A stretch of DNA of 64,000 nucleotides, from the NCBI GenBank assembly GCA_022497155.1, contig MU385753.1, forward strand, positions 399,668-463,667, in the 5' to 3' direction. Made by a program: the position numbers and the translations under genes. How positions within the stretch are numbered: position 1 is the stretch's first letter; each line of letters opens with the position of its first letter. Below, one piece after another: positions 37,538 to 47,000 of this stretch. The notes under the pieces are model-generated. The model was not told the origin of the DNA and did no database searches. It was given only the letters and a program-made list of their open reading frames with translations. Source of the DNA: Whalleya microplaca. Taxonomy: Eukaryota > Ascomycota > Sordariomycetes > Xylariales > Xylariaceae.

Positions 37538-38425
37538 ATGCCTGGGCCCTTTAGTTTCGTAGCGGGATCTATAGGCATTGCCTCCGCCTTGAACGCATGT
37601 ATCAGCGGTATTGGAAAGATCCAGATTGCTCGCCGCTCTGGATCAGATTTTCAGACGTCCCAATTGCGCTTGACTTGGCTGAGACTTCGACTTTCACGAT
37701 GGGGGGAGGCCATTCAAGTTCATGATGATCCGAGGTTCAAAGGGCCCATAGAGACGACTCCCGAAGTTAAAGCTGCGAAAGACACTATCTTCCAGATCCT
37801 TAGGCTCCTCGAGAAGTCTGAAAAGTCGTCTAAGAGCCTCGAAGGACGAGGTGGTCAACCCGAGGATCTTTCGCCATTCCAGAACAGAGACCTGCCGCAG
37901 AATCTGCTCTCTCTGGACAACGAAATGCAAGCTCTTGTCTCACAGCGACAGAAGAATAGAATGAACCGAGCCAAGATTGTCAGCTGGGTGGTATACAAGA
38001 AAGAGGATCTCTCTCAACTAATTGAGAACATGGCCTCACTGATCGATGAGTTATATCGAAACTTCCCGACTCCGCAGAGGGACGAGACTATAGCGATAGA
38101 GGAGCTAGAGACGCTCAAATCAGCCGCTATGGATCAAGAAGCTGCAATGCAGAATCTGCAAAAGGTCGTGGAAGGCATAGATGGCACAATCAACAAGACG
38201 ATTGAGTCAATGACCCCGGCTGGTCATGGGTACGGAGACCAGTCATACAAGGACAATGCTCGAATCCATAACGGAGACACGATCAGCAAAGTCTGGGCCG
38301 ATATCGATATGCCCGGGGGTCTACCTGCCGGACCGGGGATGAGAATTGGCACTCAGAGAGCAGAGGGGAATGCAAGGGTTCGTAACGGCAATGCTTACGT
38401 CGACAGCGATAATTTCTGGTCGTAG
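37538..38425 (+). CDS. het-S: HET-S homologue: HeLo domain with C-terminal amyloid-forming two-repeat region
   Basis: Predicted membrane-targeting executioner of fungal regulated cell death. It is a single exon of 295 residues, close to the Podospora HET-S length. The chosen ATG gives MPGPFSFVAG; the upstream open frame has no ATG. Residues 1-30 form a hydrophobic N-terminal segment (FSFVAGSIGIASALNACISG), and RLSRWGEA with DDPRF (51-67) is the signature HeLo core, predicted helical to about 220. The tail carries two motif copies, DNARIHNGDTI (239-249) and GNARVRNGNAYV (277-288), separated by a Gly/Pro-rich linker (MPGGLPAGPG) and ending in FWS. In the family each copy forms one layer pair of a beta-solenoid amyloid. 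The divergent NACHT-ankyrin gene has a third copy at its N terminus. By recollected ungapped alignment, positions 33 and 86, important for HET-s/HET-S specificity, are Arg and Gln. Confidence 0.92.
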   Translation: MPGPFSFVAGSIGIASALNACISGIGKIQIARRSGSDFQTSQLRLTWLRLRLSRWGEAIQVHDDPRFKGPIETTPEVKAAKDTIFQILRLLEKSEKSSKSLEGRGGQPEDLSPFQNRDLPQNLLSLDNEMQALVSQRQKNRMNRAKIVSWVVYKKEDLSQLIENMASLIDELYRNFPTPQRDETIAIEELETLKSAAMDQEAAMQNLQKVVEGIDGTINKTIESMTPAGHGYGDQSYKDNARIHNGDTISKVWADIDMPGGLPAGPGMRIGTQRAEGNARVRNGNAYVDSDNFWS

Positions 38426-39687
38426 TATCACGGTCGGAAGTCGGACAGCTTTATCTAGCACAGCACCTGCACAGGTGCGCTTTTGAGAAATCAGGCATAC
38501 TACGACCCCTGCTGTCAGCCACCTGAGCCCCACCAGTCTAAACATGTACAGTAGCTATTGGCTTATTTTGAAGTTATTCACTCGTTGTATGTAAACATAT
38601 TTAACATCTTCAAAGCCTTCGATTACTATTGTCCCTCTTCCTGTGGCAATAGACGCAACCCTTGTTATAGCTCATTGTCACTTCTGTTGAATTTTGATAC
38701 AACCTTTATTTCTACGTAATCTGTTTAGAAAAGATGGCGACTCGATATACGGACTTTACCTGTGTACCCCGAAGTCGATAGGCGGCAGGGTCGTAGTATT
38801 ACTGTTGAAAAGCACTTACATACTTGATAGTTCGATAGTCTTATCATTAACTTACAATGATTTACGGCTGCTTGACAATAGAGAGATAATCCCAGTGTGA
38901 GCTGACATGCAGGGTTCAAGGGCTGCTCAAGGGGTTGAGGGGCATTCCAGTGGTCGATTCATCGATTCAACTCAAAATTCTAGTGAATTGAATTCAATTA
39001 AATTAAAATGACATGAAACGAAATGCAAAAAGGGCTGGTTCTTGACGACAATTGGGAAAACATCTACGAAATCCCTCCAAGGGCATTAACAGAACTGGGT
39101 AGTGTCACGTGAATGACAAACGTTAAAGTAGGGGGTTTATAAGGTAGGCTTTGAGGTAGTCAGTAGCGTAGCCCAACTCTAGGATAGATGCCATATAAGT
39201 TGTAAGACTGGGTGTATGTATATACTGCTTTGGACACTGGATATATCGAGTATTGATGTGACCTATCTTGCCTCATGTCACACATACACACTCTGTCAAG
39301 CAGTCACTCACTCACTCACGCCACCTCTTACTCCCTCACACACAACACAGCCACGCGAAGCTCCCTCACCTTTATACCCTCACCTTCATACCTCATCTTC
39401 ATACCACACCTTCACAGCTCCACAAGCCAGCACAAGAACACCCTTACACCAAAGCAAGCGAGTCCAAATCACTCATATTCATTGCCCGTGGCAGACATGC
39501 AACTAAGCTATACACCCCCCCATCCACCTCATACCCGACCTCCAACCCCTGCCTCACTAAAACTAAACCGATACACATATATATATGCACAGGGGGTATC
39601 AAAACAGCTCAGCCCAGCCTCCATCCATCCCCCACCTGCAGACTCCAAACCAGTCAGCACCGCACCGCACCCCTAATCCCTCCCTCC
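38426..39687. other. Intergenic between het-S and the disordered protein gene
   Basis: The 3' flanks of two convergent genes. CACA/CTCA-rich simple sequence at about 39280-39460 produces several overlapping Thr/Ser/His-rich frames that I do not regard as genes. Confidence 0.5.
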
Positions 39688-42600
39688 CTAAGCCCACGCG
39701 AACGGCGCCTCCAATCTCCCACCGTTATCCTTCTCCTCCCGCCCGCTTCCGTGCCCGCCCGACGCCTCCAGACCCGCCTTGTTCATCTCGGCATCCACGT
39801 CCCACGCGTCGAGGAACTGGTCCAGGTTTCCCAGGACGGCGGCGACGTCGTCGACGCCCTGGCTCTGGCTCTGTTGCCGCTGCCACGGGGACTGCGGCTG
39901 TGGCTGCGGGCCGTTGTCCATCATCACCGTATCCTCCCCGTCACGAATCCCAACCCCAGTCCCCAAAATGGCGTCTTCCGCTCGCGCCGGCCCATCATGG
40001 TGAGAAGCAGGAACCGCGGCCATCTGCGCATCAGCCTCCCGGAACGCCTCGGCCATGGCGTCGATGGCGGGACTGGCGGGTTTCTGCTGCGAGGAACTCG
40101 GCAGTAGCCGTGGCTGGAGGCGGAGGCGGACGTTCTCGCTGCGTCGCTTGATGGCCTCGAAGTGGTTCTGGAAGTGCCCGCCGCCGACGTCGTCGTCTTC
40201 GGTGCTGACTGGAAGTTGGGGCGGAGGTGAGGCTGCTCTTGTGGCGTTGGTGGGTGGTGATGAGAGAGTAGGAGGGGAACTTTCTTCCTCGCTGGGCAAC
40301 GGGGCGAAGGACACACGCCGACTCGAGCGTGTGCTACCCCATGGGGTTGAACGCTTGGTGCTGGAGAGAATGCTTCGGACTTGGCCGGTGGATGAGGGTC
40401 GAGTGTTAGATGGTCGTGGGTGCTGGCATCGTGGGGACGGAGTGTTAAACTTGGCGAATGACTTGATTGATACTTCAGGCTCGGGAGTGGACGGGCGAGT
40501 CTCAGGGGGTGGAGGTGTGAATGATTCTGTGATAGACTGCTCTGAAGCTCGATACTCTGATCCGGACACTGGTGTAGATTGGTCAAGGCGAGAATTGAAT
40601 ACTGGTCCCTTAGAACCCAATAATGGAGCTGGACTAGACACACGATTGGGTGAAGACGTAGTGTATGTAGCCATCTCATCCCATAAATTCTGGTGCGCAC
40701 TAGAGCTTACGGTAGCGCGTCTTGTGACCGCAGGCGTAGGTACGGAAGAGCGAAGTTCTAGCGCATTTGCGCTTGTTGGTGCTATGGACTCTGCAGCCCA
40801 CGGGCTCTGTTGTGATGGTCGAATCTTAGGGGTTCCACGATCGCTGGCTTGAGAGCTGATCACGGTGATGTGACTAGGGCATGGAGAAAGCGAGGGTTCA
40901 TACTCGACTGGTTCTACCTTAATGTGCTCGATTCCCAATTCACCGGCTGGAAGTACGTCAGGAACCCATGGGCTCTGTCTCTCGACACTCTGAGAAGGCT
41001 CTGGTGGGGTGCGTTGGGTTGTCTGGTCCTCATTCTCCGCCATATTTTCAACTTTGATGTCTGGGACTGTGGGGTTATGCTCAGATACAGTCCTTTGCTC
41101 AACTGGAGAACTGCCATTGGCCCCAGCAACGCCCCAATCTAATTGAGATAATGGCACTACGACTGGGGCGGATTCAGTGTCCGAATCTTCTTCCATTTCG
41201 TGACGTGAAATACCTGTTGTTGCGATAACCGGTTCAGCACCTGACATTGCTTCAATAGTTGTGGTACTTAGGTCCTTGGATGAAACATGATTAGAGGTTG
41301 AGTCACCAGTCTCAAGCAAAGTGGCTTCGTCGACATCCATGGCATCTCCGATCAAGGTGGACCCCTCACCCACTGCTGGTTGTAGGTCAGCCTGATATGT
41401 CTCAACCAATGTGCTCTGTCCTATAGGCACACTCTTTTCATCCATCTTCACTTCAAGCATTGTTTGAGGCACAGGATGATCCTGGGCGATATTCAAATCT
41501 ATGCTCCCTGTATTCTTCTCGACAGGATTAGTATCTGTTGGCAAGATCGAAAGAGCTGCTGCTGCGACCTGCATCGAATCGGTGGGCTCGATTGAACTTC
41601 TCCGGTTCTCAGGTATAGTAGCCTCCTCACAAGTCGCATAGCTAACGGACCCATCACGGTCTGATATATGACTTCCATTACTCTCAATTTGCTGGTCTTC
41701 GGAAAGTGACTGCTTTGTTGTGGAAATTGCTGGGGAATGTATATTATCATCATCCTGGGTATTGCTGCTGGTTTCGGTTTGAGAATTTGATGTTTGAGAC
41801 CCTGCTCTCGATTCATTGGAAGTGTGTTGTTTTAGTGTCAGTTTAGGTTGGTCAGAGATACGCTGGTGTTGGAGCTGCTCCTCTGGCAGATTTGTCTCGA
41901 CGACCGCATCTTCCTGTCTCGACGACTCGGGAGTCTTAGTCTGGGTCGGCTCAGCGGAGGTGATGACGGTCGGAACGTCTTGGCCTGTTGTGATAGGGGT
42001 AGCCTGCCTGAGTGGCGGTCGGGTCCGATAATAAAAGCTGTTATCTTGGCAACTCTCAACACCAATATCTCCTTCCACCTCTTGACCATCTCGAGACTCT
42101 CTGTCAACAGTGTCATTACTGACTTGATCCTGCGTGTCGGCGTGAACTTGCTGACGAGTCTGGCCATCTTTGGGAGACATTTGCTTCGGAAGACTATCGA
42201 CGGATCCGCTACTAGCTGGTCTAGAAGCTTTAGGTAGCTCGCCTTGTGAAATTGCTTTTCTACCTTTTGACGGTTGAGCCTTTTCTTTCGCAGGCCCCGC
42301 AGGTCCCTGATCCGTACTCGAGGACGGGGTAGTTAATTCAAAACTTCGGCTCGCGGACTTCGTATGGCGACTTGACCCTTTAGTTTGACTGGCCGAGCTA
42401 GGCATTGATACATTTCGCATTGATGTCTGCGCTGCTGGGAACGGCGTAGGAGTCGACGCCGCGGCTGTACTTTGAGAGTTGTCGGGCCTCTTTCGCTTCG
42501 ATGGCTTCCTCTTCAACCATTCCTTGCCGGCAGGACGTTTCCTGCTAGGCTCAGAATTTTGATCGTTAAGAATCTCGTTGGGGGCCCAGAACTCGTCCCT

Positions 42601-43143
42601 CTCTGCTAAGCCGGAAGACACCTCTGTCGCCCAAGCCCGTATTCGAACACATTTCTCTGTTTCCATAGAACTGGAGAAGGGCATGTCGCTCTGGCTGTCA
42701 GGGCTAGGCAAATAACAACGCACTGAGTCGCCGGTGCTTGGGGTTCCATCCTGCTGCCTCAATTCTTCCAATTCTTTGCGAAGGCTTTGCTTGATTGCGG
42801 GGAGGGGCTTGGTTGGAATTCGAGCCGGTCTAGTAAGAAGCGATTCTGAGGCCGAGGTTTTCGAACGCCAAGGATTCTGCCATCCGGAGGCCTTGTCGAA
42901 TGGCCCACGAAGCGAGGCGGACAATATGCGGATTGGTTCTCCACGTAGAAATCGTAGACCCTGCTCTTCGTATCTTAACCGTTTAGTGATTTTTGCGCCA
43001 TCGTCAAGTCCATCGTCAGATCCCGGACAGATAATGTCGTCGGAATTCGCAGGGGAGGGTGCAGCACAGAAAATTGGTTCGTCTCCAAGGCAAAGCTGCC
43101 TCCAGGGGTTGAGGTCCAAATCGTCGTGATCCATTATTTCCAT
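39688..43143 (-). CDS. Large disordered nuclear-type protein of unknown function
   Basis: A single open frame of 1151 residues. ATG 43143 is used, with a second ATG three codons later (MDHDDLDLNPW). Conserved-looking blocks are DLNPWRQLCLGDEPIF at the start, RIRAWATEVSSGLAERDEFW, and VDDVAAVLGNLDQFLDAWDVDAEMNKAG at the end. Between them the chain is Ser/Thr/Pro/Gln-rich and probably unfolded, with basic clusters (KEWLKRKPSKRKRP) like nuclear localisation signals. Two IKVE sumoylation consensus sites (codons at 41047-41058 and 40912-40923), a nearby ITVISS stretch resembling a SUMO-interacting motif, and RRVSFAP (40302-40322), a PP1-docking RVxF motif, are visible. Some fungal annotations label relatives 'protamine P1', which I think is a composition artefact. 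It is divergently transcribed from the Cdc11-like gene. Confidence 0.8.
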   Translation of the reverse strand: MEIMDHDDLDLNPWRQLCLGDEPIFCAAPSPANSDDIICPGSDDGLDDGAKITKRLRYEEQGLRFLRGEPIRILSASLRGPFDKASGWQNPWRSKTSASESLLTRPARIPTKPLPAIKQSLRKELEELRQQDGTPSTGDSVRCYLPSPDSQSDMPFSSSMETEKCVRIRAWATEVSSGLAERDEFWAPNEILNDQNSEPSRKRPAGKEWLKRKPSKRKRPDNSQSTAAASTPTPFPAAQTSMRNVSMPSSASQTKGSSRHTKSASRSFELTTPSSSTDQGPAGPAKEKAQPSKGRKAISQGELPKASRPASSGSVDSLPKQMSPKDGQTRQQVHADTQDQVSNDTVDRESRDGQEVEGDIGVESCQDNSFYYRTRPPLRQATPITTGQDVPTVITSAEPTQTKTPESSRQEDAVVETNLPEEQLQHQRISDQPKLTLKQHTSNESRAGSQTSNSQTETSSNTQDDDNIHSPAISTTKQSLSEDQQIESNGSHISDRDGSVSYATCEEATIPENRRSSIEPTDSMQVAAAALSILPTDTNPVEKNTGSIDLNIAQDHPVPQTMLEVKMDEKSVPIGQSTLVETYQADLQPAVGEGSTLIGDAMDVDEATLLETGDSTSNHVSSKDLSTTTIEAMSGAEPVIATTGISRHEMEEDSDTESAPVVVPLSQLDWGVAGANGSSPVEQRTVSEHNPTVPDIKVENMAENEDQTTQRTPPEPSQSVERQSPWVPDVLPAGELGIEHIKVEPVEYEPSLSPCPSHITVISSQASDRGTPKIRPSQQSPWAAESIAPTSANALELRSSVPTPAVTRRATVSSSAHQNLWDEMATYTTSSPNRVSSPAPLLGSKGPVFNSRLDQSTPVSGSEYRASEQSITESFTPPPPETRPSTPEPEVSIKSFAKFNTPSPRCQHPRPSNTRPSSTGQVRSILSSTKRSTPWGSTRSSRRVSFAPLPSEEESSPPTLSSPPTNATRAASPPPQLPVSTEDDDVGGGHFQNHFEAIKRRSENVRLRLQPRLLPSSSQQKPASPAIDAMAEAFREADAQMAAVPASHHDGPARAEDAILGTGVGIRDGEDTVMMDNGPQPQPQSPWQRQQSQSQGVDDVAAVLGNLDQFLDAWDVDAEMNKAGLEASGGHGSGREEKDNGGRLEAPFAWA

Positions 43144-44045
43144 CTCAAGGGTGAGGCGTCCCTAATCCCATCTCCTGATACCTATTGATAGAGTACATGT
43201 GCGAACCGGAAGTCGGAGACAATTGGAATGGGAGTTAGACACTTCAAAAAACGAATGTAGTTGAAAGGTAGAGAGGGGCTGGTACCCGAGGGTGGTTGCT
43301 GGGTTGTAAAGTGGACGGTCCACTGTGGCTTTTCCCATTCCCCAACCTAAGATCGAACGTGGGATCGCGAAGTCGCGACTGAGCGCGTTAATGGATTTAA
43401 GTGTGGCTTGCTTTTCGCGTGTGATGAACAGTCTCATTTGGTAATAGCTGTGGCTTGACCAGAAGTGGGGAATCGGAGAAGATAGCAAAACTGGGGCTAC
43501 GGTTGCTACGGAAACCGGTAGCCAAGCACCCAAGCACCCAAGCAAGGTATCCATCCAAGCTTCTCTCTGTTTTGCCCGCTTCGGCTGGAGATTCGCGTCG
43601 TGCAGTGGTGGGACATGCCTACTGCAATTACGTACCTACCTAGTCTACAATTCCTCTGTGAGGACTCTTCATACGTCCATAGAGCTTCATAAACTATTCC
43701 TCATTCACAACAATAAAGACTTCGATCAGCTATTGGATAATATTAAGGGCCAACCCCCCACCCGTCTTCAATCCTTTCAGACTAAAGCTTACAGCTATCG
43801 TCTGTATATATTCCCGGTCACTCCAACGGCTTCAGTCGCAAACGCGCTCATTGCCCCACGCATCACTTGCTGTAAACAGTCGCGATTGATAAACCACTTA
43901 CAGAATCCCACTTGCGCCAACATCCCACCACCGACGAGATTCAACCAATTGGCCTATTTACTAAGTTTCTATTCCATGGAAACTCGATAGCTATCTTGAC
44001 CACAGCTCTTTCGTCGCGCCGACAGACTAGGCGCACCTGTCCGTC
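43144..44045. promoter_or_regulatory. 0.9-kb divergent promoter region
   Basis: Lies between the starts of the disordered protein gene (minus) and the Cdc11-like gene (plus). Short frames inside (for example 43162-43554 minus) have no recognised domain. Promoter function is inferred from orientation. Confidence 0.5.
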
Positions 44046-47000
44046 ATGGCGCACGCCTGGCTCGACTCGCTTTCCGAGGACTGGGTTTCCCAGCCCAGAT
44101 CCGAAAATTCACAAATTCAATTGCCGAGCCTCACAAGTTCGACGAGACCCGATCCAAGTCATGATAATAAGCCATCACGTGGTCCCGTTAGTCGAATACC
44201 GAGAGTCTGCGATGCTGCACGTGCTGCGTCAAGGAGGTCTCAGCAACTGGCGCACGACAGCAGCGCCCAAATCCTGAGCGAGAGAAGCTCTAATGATATC
44301 AACATTCGAGGCTTACAACGCGATCCCTCCAAGTTCTCGCCACTACTTAAGAAGTCCCAGCGAGGACGCTATTTCAGTCGATCTGCTTCGGCTTCTACCT
44401 CCGCGTCTGTCGTTCACGATACTGTCCAACACAAGGTATCACAAAGTGCTTCTCCTACGAAGACCAAGGAGAACATACCCGAGTGGAAAAGGCGCTTGGT
44501 CTACGGAGAGCTTAACTATGGAGAGTCTAAGGATCTATTTAGCTCGGCCGGCACTGGCTTGGAAAACATGTTTCGCCCACCTGTGGAAGCCGATTCGCCC
44601 GCAGACGAGACTCTAGAAGAGAACGGAGGCTACGCACCCAACGAGACGACCTTACCCTCGAGCCCACCACCATACTTGAGACATGCGCAGCCAGAAGCAC
44701 AGGCGGACGAGACTGAAGATCAATTTATGGACGAATCCTCGATACGACACGCTGCTCCGCAACCCCGGCCAGTGGTTTTTCGTAGAATAGAAGACGACAC
44801 CGAAGACTTCAGCCCGGAGGGTAATTCGACATTCGAAGAACGTCATGATAGCCAAGATGTAGGGACAAATGAGCCCAGCAACAACTCTATATCCTCACTT
44901 CAGGCCAACCAACACCTCGATGCATCGCGTAAGACTAGCGGACAAAGCGATAGGAGAAACGAGGATCTTAGCCCAATCCTGATTTCGCGCCACAACTCTG
45001 GAGATGGCAAAGTGAGCTTCACTCCAGTTGAGCTCCCGGCGCAGCAGCTTCGAAAACGGCTCGAAAAGCTCAGAAGGAATCAGATGTTGATAGATGCAGA
45101 ATTCGATAGCGACCAGGACCAGGAACCAGCGACTGCCCGTAGTGGATCCCAGAAGTTTGACACCACTGACGATTACGTCAAGAATGGAGGCTTCCTTAAT
45201 TTACAACGAGGCGGTCGCTCCGCAGAAGATTCTTTCCGACGACGTCCCTTAAGTCCACCGCTGCACATTGACACGTCTGAAATGCTTCCTGAATCGTCAC
45301 TTCAAGCTAGCACTCCAAAACAATTTCCCACCGTCAGGGTAGAGAGATACGCGTCAGCTGATAGGAATAACGATCCTCAATCTCCCAAGAGCCCTGTTCT
45401 GCCTCGTGCTCCGCATCCCAGTCCCGAGAAGCGACTCCAACCACCCTCTGGCCATAATGGGAGTCCTCTGAAATTATTCGGTCCATACGACACATTTACT
45501 AATCAAACACTCCTTCGGCGCATAAGCCAGTTTGAGGATCAGATGACTGAAGGCCCATCGCGCGCTGCGCAGGACGAGAGCATTGCTTTTTCAGCTCAAG
45601 AGGCGCCCTCCCATTCCGAATATATACAAGGTCGGGGGCCAGAATCTCATTTATCGAAGGCACGACAAGTCAGCCATGACTACCAGGAGACCATTGACGC
45701 GGTCAACACCTTTGGGTCTGGGGAGCTTGATGGCTATGAATTTAGTGAAGATCTGACTATGAATTCTGTCGATCGCTCTCACTATACCGACAAAGAGAAT
45801 GTGGCCCCCAGAGACCGCTTAACCGTACCAAGCCAGGCTGTTAAATTTGATTTGCACCGAGCTTTTCCTGCGGAAGATGAGTCTCTTTTTATACAACGAC
45901 GACGTCATAAATCGAATACTTCGATTTCCTCCCGACATGCTCTGCCCGTATCCATGACGTTTAGCAGTTCACGGCCCCAGAGTTCTTCGCATCCGACTGC
46001 ACCTATTCATTATATTGTTCAGGCGACCCCGAAAAGGGACAGTTTAGAAAGCAAGAGACCTCGATCCTCGCCATCCAAAGATCCCACGCCGAAAAGAAGA
46101 AGAACATTACACCGCTCCGATATTGCGTATGGTCTAGAAGATGGGCGTGTGACGATAGAATCGGTGCAGTCCTCGCACCGAACCATGCAGTCGGCCATTG
46201 TGAGGGAAAGAATTGATAATCATCATAACAACTTCCAGCAAATTGCTGACCCAAGGACTCTGGCTTCGCGTCAGATTCTCCGACCTCGATCGCCCACTCC
46301 GAGTCAAAAATCTTCCGTAACACGCGACCGACAGCCGCCTATGAGCCTTGACTTCGACCGTAGTAAGGCGTCAGCACGAGCTCGAGAGTCGGATATATCC
46401 GTTCAAGATTTCGCTGCTGACGGGTCAAGGAAGACATCTATGAAGACCCAGGACTTCTTCGATGCGGCGGAGGAAATCATGGCCATGATCCGAAGCAAGG
46501 CTCGACTTAACAACGATCTCGGTAGCGTTGAGGAGTCTCGGGTTGAGAGCGCCGAGCGGTGTAGCCCCAACGAGACTGGCGGTTACGAAGAGTCGTTTCA
46601 AGAATCGACGAAGGAACCATTCTCGCGACCTCCCAGCCGAGAAGGGGCCCCTATCATTAGAATGCCAGTTCGCCAAGAGGACCCAGAGCTTGCAGATCGA
46701 TTGAAGATGTATGAAGAGGAGCTAAGTGAGCTAGGAGGAATCATCTCTAGTTCGATGCATTCTCTGGGCCGAGCAAGGAAGATTGCTCACGAAGCCAACC
46801 ATCTCAATGAGGCTGCGCAGCAAAGTTCTCGCTTCGAAGAGACCCAGCCCAGTGCTCTAGACGAACAGGAAGTGATTAGTGACCTTCCTAACGTCAGGAT
46901 TTCGCGAAACCCCGATAAACCTGAACTAGTCGATAATGGAGCCGAGTTTCCTTCTAATAGATCAAGGTCTTCGGGAAATTCTACCGGGCGTTCTATTCCC

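Noticed and set aside
39268..40151. Long plus-strand frames over the 3' end of the disordered protein gene
   Set aside because: Antisense shadows of a well-supported minus-strand gene plus CACA-rich flank.
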